A DNA stretch of 64,000 nucleotides from DATHBD01 sp035296325 (GTDB lineage: Bacteria; Actinomycetota; Actinomycetes; Mycobacteriales; Micromonosporaceae), in assembly GCA_035296325.1 (NCBI GenBank), contig DATHBD010000062.1, positions 186,001 to 250,000 of the forward strand, written 5' to 3'. Position 1 is the first letter of the stretch; each line of letters starts with the position of its first letter. The position numbers and the translations under genes were made by a program. The notes under the pieces were generated by a model. That model ran no database searches. It had not been told where the DNA came from and was given only the letters and a program-made list of their open reading frames with translations. Below are positions 25,468-33,107 of the stretch, piece after piece.

Positions 25468-25713
25468 TCACTGGGCATCCGGTCCCGACTCAGGCCCTAT
25501 GTATATTTCGACCCCCACCTGATCCCATGCCCTGTTATAGCCGCCACTCGGTGCCCACACCACCAAATTGGCGGCATCCAACTGGACCGTTCCGTCGTCA
25601 CCACCGCCGAACCACTCGACATTAATGTGCTGCCCGGGCCGCAGCACATACTCGGCCGCCGTCGGCTCGAAGGCAACAACAATCTCCCGATCAGAGCTGA
25701 TCACAAAGCGCAC
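25468..25713 (-). CDS. small hypothetical protein, 81 residues
   Basis: A compact acidic protein of unknown family. The GTG at 25713 has a GGTGAGGG ribosome site. The sequence reads as a small beta-rich domain: IVVAFEPTAAEYVLRPGQHI, then VEWFGGGDDGTVQLDAANLV, then VVWAPSGGYNRAWDQ and EIYIGPESGPD. The alternation of hydrophobic residues and the balanced composition suggest a real folded protein, although codon use is less GC-biased than in neighbours. No signal peptide or membrane segment is present. It has no operon partner and lies in the low-GC island, so it may have been acquired. No function is assigned. Confidence 0.6.
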   Translation of the reverse strand: MRFVISSDREIVVAFEPTAAEYVLRPGQHINVEWFGGGDDGTVQLDAANLVVWAPSGGYNRAWDQVGVEIYIGPESGPDAQ

Positions 25714-25894
25714 GACGCCCTCACCGATTGTTCAAATAGTCTCGAATAGTTCTTTCCCCGACTGGGCACTCGGATTGATCTTGTCGGGGATCGTTGGCGT
25801 GCCTCGTAGCTGACTGGGTGTGAACATACATGTACCAGAATCGCCAGAGTTCGGCGTCCGCCTTCGTCATCATGCCCAACTGCCTCATCCTCTC

Positions 25895-26390
25895 GAGATG
25901 TGGGGGGCGCCAGAGTCATGGCGTCGGGCAGAGACCCGGATGACCGTGACGCCGACCACGACGCTGTCGTACGACATCTACCCACAGTGCGGCCGAGTTC
26001 GAGTACGTAAGTGGCGAGAACAGCACCTGCGTTGCCATCGACCTCATCTTCAGTGACGGTACGGCGCTGAGGGATTCGGGTGCTACGGATCAAGTGGAGG
26101 GTCGTGCGCACCCGGCTCACGAATTCGGCACTGTGGACTCGGACGACTGACGAGAATCGCCGTGGCCCTCGGGAAATTTGTCGCTGGGACAACTATCACC
26201 ACGCTTGTCGTCGGATACGATCAGCCTGAAAGACCGGTGGACATCGTGGATATATCGATAACATCAAGATTACCCACAAGGCACCGTGCACCCAGGCGCC
26301 CAGCATGTCGACGTTTTCCGCTGGGCCAGGTACATCGGCTCCGCGGTCCAAGGACCGCCGGTTACCGGTAAGCGCTGGCAGAAGTAGCCC
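25895..26390 (+). pseudogene. frameshifted remnant of a secreted glycoside hydrolase (beta-sandwich domain)
   Basis: Four consecutive pieces of one domain read in changing frames: GAPESWRRAETRMTV...LSYDIYP (25898-25987), then AAEFEYVSGENSTCVAIDLI and FSDGTALRDSGATDQ (25989-26146), then IAVALGKFVAGTTITTLVVG and YDQPERP (26156-26236), then GYIDNIKITHKAP (26248-26286). Together they resemble a carbohydrate-associated beta-sandwich found in large actinobacterial glycosidases of the GH92/GH78 kind. At least three frameshifts and in-frame stops make it non-functional. The 5' catalytic part is missing. A strong hairpin at 26408 probably was the gene's terminator. The exact parent family is uncertain. 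Confidence 0.6.
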
Positions 26391-26407
26391 GCGCCCGCAA
26401 AGGTTCC

Positions 26408-26449
26408 ACGGAGGAGCCGGATAGCGGCAAGGCGATCCGGCTCCTCCGT
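26408..26449 (+). terminator. hairpin terminator after the pseudogene
   Basis: A perfect 15-base stem ACGGAGGAGCCGGAT (26408-26422) with ATCCGGCTCCTCCGT (26435-26449), loop 12 bases. It lies just past the stop codon of the decayed frame, which supports a former plus-strand gene. Confidence 0.75.
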
Positions 26450-26868
26450 CTCGCTGGTCCGAGCCGTCGTATCGATCCCAACGGCCCCATGCCAGGGCCG
26501 TATCGATGCCGGGTGTTCAACTCGCTGACATGACCCAGCACCTTGCGCCACAGGTGTACGGCTGCTATCTCGCGCGGTGCAATAGGTCAGACGCCTCTCC
26601 TGCCGCGGCGCGGTCTACTGTGGCCGCGCTCGCCGACCGGGAGGGCACCGAGTTCGACGTCCTCACCGGGCGCTGATGCCCCAGAGTCGGCTACGCCTGG
26701 ACATGACGAAGGCAGAAGTGTCGGAAAAGCGACAGTCGATCGTCACCAGTATGTATGCCTATTGCCCGATTTATGGTTCGCCGAAGGTTCCGCTAAGTGT
26801 TGCGCCCGCAGAGTGGTTCTGGCACATTCGCCCACGGCGATAAACGCAAGAGTCTTTGGAGGGTCTGT
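26450..26868. other. no supported gene; upstream region of the LPVTG gene
   Basis: One short plus frame (26530-26676, ending LADREGTEFDVLTGR) has a coding-like end but no known relatives that I recognise; it may be another gene fragment. The part from 26680 to 26868 is AT-richer and should hold the promoter and leader of the surface protein gene that starts at 26869. No clear -35/-10 pair was identified. Confidence 0.5.
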
Positions 26869-27381
26869 ATGAAGCACCGCGTGTTGGCAGTAGTTCTGAC
26901 CATGCTTGGCACTGGGGCGGTGGCGGCCATGGTCGGCGCAGCGCCGGCCGGTGCGACCGGAAACCACCCGAAGCCCAGCTGCCCGGCTGGGTACGTCGTC
27001 GTTGATAACCACGACCGCAACGGTGGCGGGGACAACCGCGGCGGTGGCGGGAACAACAACCGCGGCGGTGGCGGGGACAACAACCGCGGTGGCGGGGACA
27101 ACAACCGTGGGGGCCGAGTCTGCGAGAGCCCGAAGCCCCCGACGGTGCCGGTTGAGAACCCCAGCGAGAGCGCGCCCGCCAGCACCAACCCGTCGGCCAG
27201 CACCAGCATCAGCGCGGGCCCGTCGGTCAGCCCGGCCCCCTCGGTTGGTCCCGGCACGCTGCCGGTGACCGGTGCCAACGGCGCGATGGCCGCCGGTGGC
27301 GGTATGGCCCTGGTCGGTCTCGGCGCGGCTGCGCTGTTCCTGGTTCGTCGTCGGCGCACCCCGGTCAAGTTCGTCGCCTGA
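26869..27381 (+). CDS. LPVTG cell-wall-anchored surface protein with Asn/Gly repeats
   Basis: A 170-residue exported protein; ATG at 26869 with TGGAGGG upstream. A signal peptide ends near AGA-TGNHP. Residues about 48-82 are NNRGGGG-type repeats, flanked by two cysteines (PSCPAGYV and GRVCESPK). A Ser/Pro/Ala-rich stalk follows, then GTLPVTGANG, a hydrophobic helix and the basic end RRRRTPVKFVA. This is a sortase sorting signal: the protein is cut in LPVTG and joined to peptidoglycan. No sortase gene is nearby, so a housekeeping sortase must act. The repeat region suggests a flexible, hydrophilic surface protein; its role is unknown. Confidence 0.8.
   Translation: MKHRVLAVVLTMLGTGAVAAMVGAAPAGATGNHPKPSCPAGYVVVDNHDRNGGGDNRGGGGNNNRGGGGDNNRGGGDNNRGGRVCESPKPPTVPVENPSESAPASTNPSASTSISAGPSVSPAPSVGPGTLPVTGANGAMAAGGGMALVGLGAAALFLVRRRRTPVKFVA
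27013..27116 (+). repeat. in-gene tandem repeat (Asn/Arg/Gly units)
   Basis: About four copies of a 21-24 base unit of the type ACAACCGCGGCGGTGGCGGG encode NNRGGGG/NNRGGGD. Copies differ in length by one codon, as expected from slippage, so the number may vary between strains. Confidence 0.8.
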
Positions 27382-27390
27382 CAGACATCG

Positions 27391-27426
27391 AAAGGGCCGG
27401 ATCACCGATCGGTGATCCGGCCCTTT
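27391..27426. terminator. bidirectional terminator
   Basis: A perfect 16-base stem (27391-27406 with 27411-27426) with a GATC loop begins AAAGGGCCGG and ends CCGGCCCTTTT, giving a T-run on both strands. It separates the surface protein gene from the convergent hemerythrin operon. Confidence 0.92.
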
Positions 27427-27435
27427 TCGTCGGCG

Positions 27436-27984
27436 CTAGTCCGATCCCCGGTTCTGGAGCGTGTCGCGGATCCGGTCCACCAGGGCGGTCGGGCCGCCGA
27501 GGAGGACGTTCTTCGTGGCTGACTCGACGCCGGGGTGCGGGCGGGTCGGTGCCACCGCCTCCGCCGCCCGGATCGCCACCGCGGCGGCCTTCAGGCGGGC
27601 ACCTGAGTGCAGGCGACGCAGTTGCGGGAACTCGTACCGCTCCTCGTGCTTGGCGTGCGCCAGCACCGCGAGGCGGAGCTCCAGCAGTCGGGTGTCGAAG
27701 CCGGGTGCCTTGGTGCCGTCGTCGTACAACGTCTTCAACAGCTCCTTGGCTTCCCGCTCCTCCTCCAGCCGGGCGTCCACCATGTCGGTCTCGCCCGAGG
27801 TGCGGGCGAGTGGATGGATGATCTGCTCCTCGGCCGTCTCGTGCACGGAGAGCAGGCGTACCAGGTCTTCGAACGCCTCCTGCTTGTCCTCGCCGGTGAA
27901 GGTGAGCACGTCGCGGAAGAGGTCCTCGATCTGGGCGTGCTGCTCCAGCAGCAGATCGATGGCGTCGGTCGGATCGTCGGCCAT
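27436..27984 (-). CDS. hemerythrin HHE-domain protein
   Basis: A 182-residue soluble protein with a hemerythrin-like four-helix bundle. Metal ligands are visible in IDLLLEQHAQIEDLF, LLSVHETAEEQIIHP and LAVLAHAKHEERYEFP, matching the H...HxxxE...HxxxH pattern that binds two irons (or oxygen/NO). The C-terminal part is a short helical tail. The ATG at 27984 overlaps the upstream stop (TGATG), so it is translated in tandem with the ferritin-like gene. The pair suggests oxygen, NO or iron handling. The unit ends at the bidirectional terminator at 27391. Confidence 0.9.
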   Translation of the reverse strand: MADDPTDAIDLLLEQHAQIEDLFRDVLTFTGEDKQEAFEDLVRLLSVHETAEEQIIHPLARTSGETDMVDARLEEEREAKELLKTLYDDGTKAPGFDTRLLELRLAVLAHAKHEERYEFPQLRRLHSGARLKAAAVAIRAAEAVAPTRPHPGVESATKNVLLGGPTALVDRIRDTLQNRGSD

Positions 27985-29189
27985 CAGGACTCCTTGATAC
28001 GCAGGTAGTCCACCGGGTGCGGGCCCTCGGTCTCGATCCGGTACTCCGTGCCGAAGCGCTCCCGGTGCTCGTCGATCACGCGCTCGCTCGGCGGGCGCTC
28101 GGCGGCGTTGAGCTGCTCCTGCATCCACTCGAACCGCTCGTGCGCCTCCTGCACGAAGCCGGCGCCCAGGGTGGTGATGTCGATCTGGGTGGCCAGCAGG
28201 TGGCGCAGGTACTCCTTGTTCGGCTCGAACTTGACCGGCGCCGGCAGTTCCGGCGCGAGGAGCTGCTCGACATCGCGCCCGTCATGGCGGCGGAACAGGT
28301 CGACCGCCTGGTGCAGGTGCTCGAGCTCCATGTTCAGGTGCAGCTCCCAGATCGCCTTGATCCGCTTGTCCGTCTCCTGCTCCATGAAGGAGTAGTACAG
28401 GTAGCACTCGTTGTACTCGTGGTTGAGCAACTGCTCCCACCACGTCTCACCCGGGTCGACGAGCGACTCGTAGTGGGTGACGTGCTCCTGCTCGATCAGG
28501 CTGATCTCCTGGTAGAGCTGCCGCGCGATGGGCTCCATGTACTGCGGCCCGACGTTCATGTAGTAGAACATCACCTGCTGCTCGGCGGAGAGGATCGTCA
28601 GCGCGTGCAGCTTCGACAGCGGGCTGGCCTTCGTGGCGTCGTACGGGTCGCGCACGTTGTCGGCCGGGTGCCGGTGCTCCTGGACCGTGGGGCGCCCCGG
28701 CATCACCTCGGTGAGCTGGTCCACCACCTTGACGGCCCTGCGGCGCTCGACCATCTCGTAGAGGTTCGCGTACCGGTACAGGTGGTCGAAGTCCTCCAGC
28801 ACGCCGAACTCGTAGCACTGCTTCAGGTAGGGGTCGGGCTCCATCCGGGCCACCCACGCGGTGAGGTCCACCGCCACCTGCTCGTAGGCCAGGGTTGTTT
28901 CCAGCACGCTGTTGTACGGGGAGAGCAGCCAGTTGACCACGCGCTGCTGCTGGCTCTCGATGTACCTGGTGTAGGCGAGTTTCTCGCGCACCTCGCGGTC
29001 CGGGCACCGCCGCGCGAACTGGTGGCTGAAGTTGATCGCCTCGACCTCGATGCCGTTCAGCGCGATGACCCGGCAGCGGGTGTATGGGTCGACCAGCTCG
29101 GGGTCGAGCGGGACGACGTCGAGCTCCCGCCAGTTGCGGACCTGCTTGTCCAGCGGGATGCCTCGTTCGGTCAATGGGTTGAAGGTCAT
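27984..29189 (-). CDS. ferritin-like (di-iron) superfamily protein, 401 residues
   Basis: The ATG at 29189 follows GGGAGGGG. The protein is helical throughout and shows repeated carboxylate/His pairs typical of ferritin-like di-iron bundles: NGIEVEAINFSHQFARR, SLIEQEHVTHYESLVDPG, NECYLYYSFMEQETDKR and HLNMELEHLHQAVDLF. It is too long for a ferritin and lacks desaturase motifs. I know similar uncharacterised proteins in actinobacteria but no defined reaction. It is first in a two-gene operon with the hemerythrin-like protein, with a one-base stop/start overlap, suggesting a joint role in oxidative stress or an oxygen-dependent reaction. Confidence 0.75.
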   Translation of the reverse strand: MTFNPLTERGIPLDKQVRNWRELDVVPLDPELVDPYTRCRVIALNGIEVEAINFSHQFARRCPDREVREKLAYTRYIESQQQRVVNWLLSPYNSVLETTLAYEQVAVDLTAWVARMEPDPYLKQCYEFGVLEDFDHLYRYANLYEMVERRRAVKVVDQLTEVMPGRPTVQEHRHPADNVRDPYDATKASPLSKLHALTILSAEQQVMFYYMNVGPQYMEPIARQLYQEISLIEQEHVTHYESLVDPGETWWEQLLNHEYNECYLYYSFMEQETDKRIKAIWELHLNMELEHLHQAVDLFRRHDGRDVEQLLAPELPAPVKFEPNKEYLRHLLATQIDITTLGAGFVQEAHERFEWMQEQLNAAERPPSERVIDEHRERFGTEYRIETEGPHPVDYLRIKES

Positions 29190-29326
29190 GCGGCCCCTCC
29201 CTGTGCGATTGTGGGGCGGATCAGTTCGCGGTCCTACCCGATGGACGCGTCGGCAATCATTGTGCCGCAGATGTCCGGTCCGCGGCATTTAGCCGATCGG
29301 TACCACCGCCCGGAGGGAACCAGTCC

Positions 29327-29995
29327 GTGTCCGAAACGTCCGCGGCGCTCGTCAGCGCGGCCACCCGGGTCGCCGCGGTGCCGTACCTGCCGGAGATCCG
29401 GCTGCACCAGGCCGACCCAGGTGCGGATCTGTGGTTTCTGACCGGCGGTGCGTACCGCAGCGACTCCCGCCCGCCGTTCTGGGCTTTCGCGTGGGCCGGC
29501 GGTCGGGCGCTGGCCCGCTATGTCCTGGACCACCCGGAGCTGGTGGCCGGTCGATCCGTCCTCGATCTGGCCGCGGGCTCGGGAATCGTGGGCATCGCCG
29601 CCGCCAGGGCGGGCGCGGCGTCAGTGCTCGCCGTCGATGTGGACCCGACCGCGGTGGCCGCGATCGGGCTCAACGCCGCGGCGAACGGCGTGCGGGTCAC
29701 CGCAATGGTCGCCGACCCGCTCGCGGCCGGGGCCCCGCTGGCGGACGTGCTGCTGGCCGGCGATGTGTTCTACAGCGCCGCGATGGCGCAGCGGATGTCG
29801 GCCCTGCTCCGGCGGGTGGCCCGCAACGGCGTTCACGTTCTGGTGGGCGACGCCGACCGGGGTTACCTGCCGCAGCGCCTGTTCCGGGCGCTCGACGTGG
29901 TCTCGGTGCCGACGCCGCTGGCGCTGGAAGGGCGGACCGAGCGGTCCGCGACGATCTGGGAGGTGCCGGCCGGCCGGGTCGCCCAGGGACCATGA
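29327..29995 (+). CDS. class I SAM-dependent methyltransferase (ETFB-KMT/NNMT-like)
   Basis: A 222-residue soluble protein starting at GTG 29327 with GGAGGGAACC upstream. The SAM-binding Rossmann motif is VLDLAAGSGIVGIAAARAGA, followed by the acidic loop VLAVDVDPTAVAAIGLNA and VLLAGDVFYSAAMAQRM. The opening LPEIRLHQADPGADLWFLTG and PPFWAFAWAGGRALARYVLD is typical of the electron-transfer-flavoprotein lysine methyltransferase/nicotinamide methyltransferase-like group, which modifies proteins or small molecules. The true substrate is unknown. It is monocistronic and divergent from the ferritin-like operon. Confidence 0.85.
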   Translation: MSETSAALVSAATRVAAVPYLPEIRLHQADPGADLWFLTGGAYRSDSRPPFWAFAWAGGRALARYVLDHPELVAGRSVLDLAAGSGIVGIAAARAGAASVLAVDVDPTAVAAIGLNAAANGVRVTAMVADPLAAGAPLADVLLAGDVFYSAAMAQRMSALLRRVARNGVHVLVGDADRGYLPQRLFRALDVVSVPTPLALEGRTERSATIWEVPAGRVAQGP

Positions 29996-30065
29996 TTAAT
30001 TCTCGAGACGGTTGGGTAATAGGGAGTGCGTACGGGCAACCCCATCTCGAAGACCGGAGTTAACG

Positions 30066-30221
30066 ATGTTGGTTCTCGGTGTCATCCTGCTGATCCTGGG
30101 CATGGTGCTCAACATCTCGATCCTGACCACGATCGGCATCATTCTGCTGGTCATCGGAGCAGTCCTGTTCATCCTGGGCTCCGTGGGCCGCCCCGTCGGT
30201 GGCAGGCGGCATTACTTCTAA
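30066..30221 (+). CDS. DUF6131-type small membrane protein, 51 residues
   Basis: The ATG at 30066 gives MLVLGVILLILGMVLNISIL followed by a second hydrophobic segment and the tail GRPVGGRRHYF. Two closely spaced membrane helices with a basic-aromatic C-terminus define this small actinobacterial family. No function is known. It has its own terminator, so it is a separate unit; short stress-related membrane proteins often look like this. Confidence 0.8.
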   Translation: MLVLGVILLILGMVLNISILTTIGIILLVIGAVLFILGSVGRPVGGRRHYF

Positions 30222-30258
30222 CCACCGAGCGCCACTCGCTCCTCCCCGGTTCAGCCAC

Positions 30259-30299
30259 AGCGCCCCCGCCACGGACACCCGTCCGAGCGGGGGCGCTTT
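30259..30299 (+). terminator. terminator after the DUF6131 gene
   Basis: AGCGCCCCCGC (30259-30269) pairs with GCGGGGGCGCT (30287-30297), followed by TT. The loop of 17 bases has its own short pairing (CGGAC/GTCCG). Confidence 0.85.
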
Positions 30300-30356
30300 G
30301 CTGCGCCCGGGAAACTGCTCCGTGCAGCGACCGCCATACGTGGGTAGAGGGGTGTT

Positions 30357-31310
30357 ATGAACAGCGTCGATGAGCCCGACCTCGGCCCCACCACCACCAT
30401 CACGGCGGAGAACCCGCCGGAAGCCCTCGTCGGCTACAAGGTCCGCGACGACGACGACGACGATCCGGTGCTGCTGGATTCCGACGGCCAACCCGTCGAC
30501 ACCTGGCGCGAGGCGTACCCCTACGAGGAGCGCATGACGCGGGAGGAGTACGACCGGCAGAAGCGGCTGCTCCAGATCGAGCTGTTGAAGTTGCAGTACT
30601 GGGTCAAGGACACCGGCGAACGGCTGGTCATTCTCTTCGAGGGCCGCGACGCCGCCGGCAAGGGCGGCACCATCAAGCGGTTCATGGAGCACCTGAACCC
30701 GCGCGGCTCCCGGGTCGTGGCGCTGGAGAAGCCGAACGAGCGGGAGAGCACCCAGTGGTACTTCCAGCGGTACGTGCGCCACCTGCCGGCCGCCGGTGAG
30801 ATCGTGCTGTTCGACCGGTCCTGGTACAACCGGGCCGGAGTGGAGCGGGTGATGGGCTTCTGCAGCCGCGCGGAGTACCTGGAATTCATGCGGCAGGCCC
30901 CGGAGTTGGAGCGGATGCTGGTGCGCTCGGGCATCACCCTGGTCAAGTTCTGGTTCTCAGTGTCCCGTAACGAGCAGCGCACCCGGTTCGCGATCCGGCA
31001 GGTCGACCCGGTGCGGCAATGGAAACTGTCCCCGATGGACCTCGCCTCGCTGGACAAGTGGGATGAGTACACCGAGGCGAAGGAGGCGATGTTCTTTTAC
31101 ACGGACACCGCTGACGCGCCGTGGACCGTGGTGAAGAGCAACGACAAGAAGCGGGCCCGTATCGAGGCCATGCGCTATGTGCTGAACCGGTTCGATTACG
31201 AGAACAAGGATCTGCCGCTGGTCGGCTCGCCCGATCCCAAGATTGTGGGAGCGGCGGGGCTCGGCCTGGAAGCGGATGAGCCCCCGCCGCGGTTGTTCCC
31301 GGTGCTGTAG
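30357..31310 (+). CDS. ppk2: polyphosphate kinase 2 (PPK2)
   Basis: A 317-residue soluble enzyme. PPK2 moves phosphate between polyphosphate and nucleoside di- or monophosphates. The P-loop LVILFEGRDAAGKGGTIKRF, the lid-region HLNPRGSRVVALEKP and the Walker B-like VLFDRSWYNRAGVERVMGFC are all intact, followed by FWFSVSRNEQRTRF and the DLASLDKWDEYTEAKE stretch. Length and the FDRSWYNRAGVE motif fit the one-domain class I type, which mainly makes nucleoside triphosphates from diphosphates. It ends ten bases from the convergent desaturase gene. The N-terminal 40 residues are acidic. Confidence 0.95.
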   Translation: MNSVDEPDLGPTTTITAENPPEALVGYKVRDDDDDDPVLLDSDGQPVDTWREAYPYEERMTREEYDRQKRLLQIELLKLQYWVKDTGERLVILFEGRDAAGKGGTIKRFMEHLNPRGSRVVALEKPNERESTQWYFQRYVRHLPAAGEIVLFDRSWYNRAGVERVMGFCSRAEYLEFMRQAPELERMLVRSGITLVKFWFSVSRNEQRTRFAIRQVDPVRQWKLSPMDLASLDKWDEYTEAKEAMFFYTDTADAPWTVVKSNDKKRARIEAMRYVLNRFDYENKDLPLVGSPDPKIVGAAGLGLEADEPPPRLFPVL

Positions 31311-31319
31311 ACCGGCCCT

Positions 31320-32291
31320 TCAGGCCGTGGCAGCGCTGATCTGCGGCGTGGATCGACCGCGGGAGGCGTCACGGGCGCGGGCGGCGTCCCTGCGCTCCAC
31401 GAACCGGGTCGCCGCCTTGTCGAGGTCGGCGAGCAGCCCGACGAGCTCGTCGCGGGCGGCCTGACCGTCGCCGGTGAGGTCCTCCCGGTCGAGTGCCTTG
31501 AGCTGGCGCAGCACCGGGAGGACCACCTCGTCGTGGTGGATGCGCAGGTCGTACACGCCGGCCATGGCCATCTGCACGGACTTGCGGCCGAAGTTCTCGA
31601 TGGTGTGGCCGGGCATCTGGAAGGACTTCACCACCTCGCACACCGCGCGCATGGTGGCGTTGGGGGCGTGGTCGAACGCCGCCCCGAGCAGGTTGCGGTA
31701 GAAGAGCATGTGCAGGTTCTCGTCCAGGGCGATCCGGGCGAGCAGCTGGTCGCAGACCGGGTCGCCACTGATCTTGCCGGCGTTGCGGTGCGACACGCGT
31801 GTCGCCAGCTCCTGGAACGTCACGTACGCGATGGAGTCGACCGCGCCGTCGTGGTCGCGGCGGAAGCCCACGCCCATGTGCACCATCCGGGCTCGCTCCA
31901 GCGCGATCGGATCGACGGCACGGGTGGCCAGCAGGTAGTCGCGGATGGCCACGCCGTGGCGCCCCTCCTCGGCGGTCCACCGGTGCACCCAGGTGCCCCA
32001 GGCGCCGTCGCGGCCGAAGAGGGTGGCGATCTCGTGGTGGTAGCTGGGGAGGTTGTCCTCGGTGAGGAGATTGACGATCAACGAGGTACGGGCCACGTCG
32101 GTGAGCTTGGACTGGCTGACGTCCCAGGCTTCGCCGCCGAGCACGCCGTCGAAGTTGGTGCCGTCGCTCCACGGCACGTACTCGTGCGGGAACCACTCCT
32201 TCGCCACGCTCAGGTGGCGGTTGAGGTTGGTCTCCACGACGGGCTCGAGGTCGCGCAGCAACGTCATCGTGTCGGGGTGTTCGGTGCTCAC
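31320..32291 (-). CDS. acyl-[acyl-carrier-protein] desaturase (stearoyl-ACP desaturase family)
   Basis: A 323-residue soluble di-iron enzyme that introduces a double bond into acyl-ACP. Iron-ligand motifs are RWTAEEGRHGVAIRDYL (EExxH) and ARIALDENLHMLFYRN (DExxH), in the order and spacing of the family. The start is a GTG with GCGGAGG upstream. The last 40 residues are Arg/Ala-rich and likely disordered. A doubled TetR-type palindrome sits between this gene and the upstream acyltransferase gene, so its transcription is probably controlled by a fatty-acid-responsive repressor. With the acyltransferase next to it, the role is membrane lipid unsaturation. Confidence 0.92.
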   Translation of the reverse strand: MSTEHPDTMTLLRDLEPVVETNLNRHLSVAKEWFPHEYVPWSDGTNFDGVLGGEAWDVSQSKLTDVARTSLIVNLLTEDNLPSYHHEIATLFGRDGAWGTWVHRWTAEEGRHGVAIRDYLLATRAVDPIALERARMVHMGVGFRRDHDGAVDSIAYVTFQELATRVSHRNAGKISGDPVCDQLLARIALDENLHMLFYRNLLGAAFDHAPNATMRAVCEVVKSFQMPGHTIENFGRKSVQMAMAGVYDLRIHHDEVVLPVLRQLKALDREDLTGDGQAARDELVGLLADLDKAATRFVERRDAARARDASRGRSTPQISAATA

Positions 32292-32320
32292 GGTGCCTCC
32301 GCAGGGGTGGGAACTGAATC

Positions 32321-32347
32321 TACGGTACCGTAACCTACGGTACCGTA
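32321..32347. promoter_or_regulatory. two tandem copies of a perfect 12-base palindrome (TetR-type operator)
   Basis: TACGGTACCGTA occurs at 32321-32332 and again at 32336-32347, centre to centre 15 bases. It lies 30 bases upstream of the desaturase start and just past the stop of the acyltransferase gene. Such palindromes are typical TetR-family operators; two copies on the promoter imply tight repression. Confidence 0.75.
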
Positions 32348-32348
32348 G

Positions 32349-33080
32349 CTACTCCTCCTCCGCCGATGTGTGCAGCGACTCAGGCGTGGGGGCGGTGCCG
32401 CCGAGGTGGGCCGGCTGCCACCACGCGTCCTGCGGGCCGGCGGGCTGGTCCGGATAGCTGCGTTGGGCCTGATCCAGCAGCGCCGACATGCGGGCCCGCA
32501 ACTCCGTCGCCACCTCGGTGGCGTTGTCCCGGCGTCCCGGCCGCATCGGCTCGCCGACGGCGATCGAGATCGGTAGATGCCGCTTGGTCAGGGTTCGTGG
32601 CCGACCCTTCGTCCACAGCCGCTGGGTGCCCCAGACCGCCATCGGAATCAGCGGCACGTCGGCTGCCGCGGCCATCCGGGCGGCGCCGCCCTTGATCTCC
32701 TTCACGGTGAAGGACTGGCTGATCGTGGCTTCCGGGAAGACGCCGACCACCTCGCCGGCCTTGAGTGCCTCCAGCGCCGCCTTGTACGAGCCGAGGCCGG
32801 CGTTGCGATCCACCGGGATGTGGTGCATCCCGCGCATCAGCGGCCCGCCGATGCGGTGCGCGAAGATCTCCTGCTTGGCCATGAACCGGACCAGCCGCCC
32901 GGCCGGCTGGGCGCCGAAGCCGCAGAAGATGAAGTCCAGGTAGCTGACGTGGTTGCTGGCGAGCACGGCCCCGCCGGTACGGGGAATGTGCTCCGCCCCG
33001 GTGACCGTGATCCGCAGATCAAGGGCCCGGAACAGCGTCTTCGCAAGGGTGATGACCGGCGGGTACACGCGATCTGGCAT
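32349..33080 (-). CDS. 1-acylglycerol-3-phosphate acyltransferase-like (PlsC) protein
   Basis: A 243-residue membrane-associated acyltransferase. Motif I NHVSYLDFIF (HxxxxD-like, NHxSxxD), motif II RFMAKQEIF, motif III VGVFPEATISQSFTVK and motif IV VPLIPMAVWGTQ are present. It should transfer an acyl chain to lysophosphatidate or a related lysolipid in phospholipid synthesis. The ATG at 33080 is chosen because the upstream in-frame start lacks a ribosome site. It is preceded by the ketopantoate reductase-like gene in the same direction (27 bases) and followed by the desaturase with its own operator. Confidence 0.9.
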   Translation of the reverse strand: MPDRVYPPVITLAKTLFRALDLRITVTGAEHIPRTGGAVLASNHVSYLDFIFCGFGAQPAGRLVRFMAKQEIFAHRIGGPLMRGMHHIPVDRNAGLGSYKAALEALKAGEVVGVFPEATISQSFTVKEIKGGAARMAAAADVPLIPMAVWGTQRLWTKGRPRTLTKRHLPISIAVGEPMRPGRRDNATEVATELRARMSALLDQAQRSYPDQPAGPQDAWWQPAHLGGTAPTPESLHTSAEEE

Positions 33081-33107
33081 GACGTCACCGTAGTGGCGCA
33101 CGCCCGG

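Noticed and set aside
25701..26192. 163-codon minus-strand frame over the pseudogene
   Set aside because: Unusual composition and no family; the plus-strand pieces match a real domain in order.
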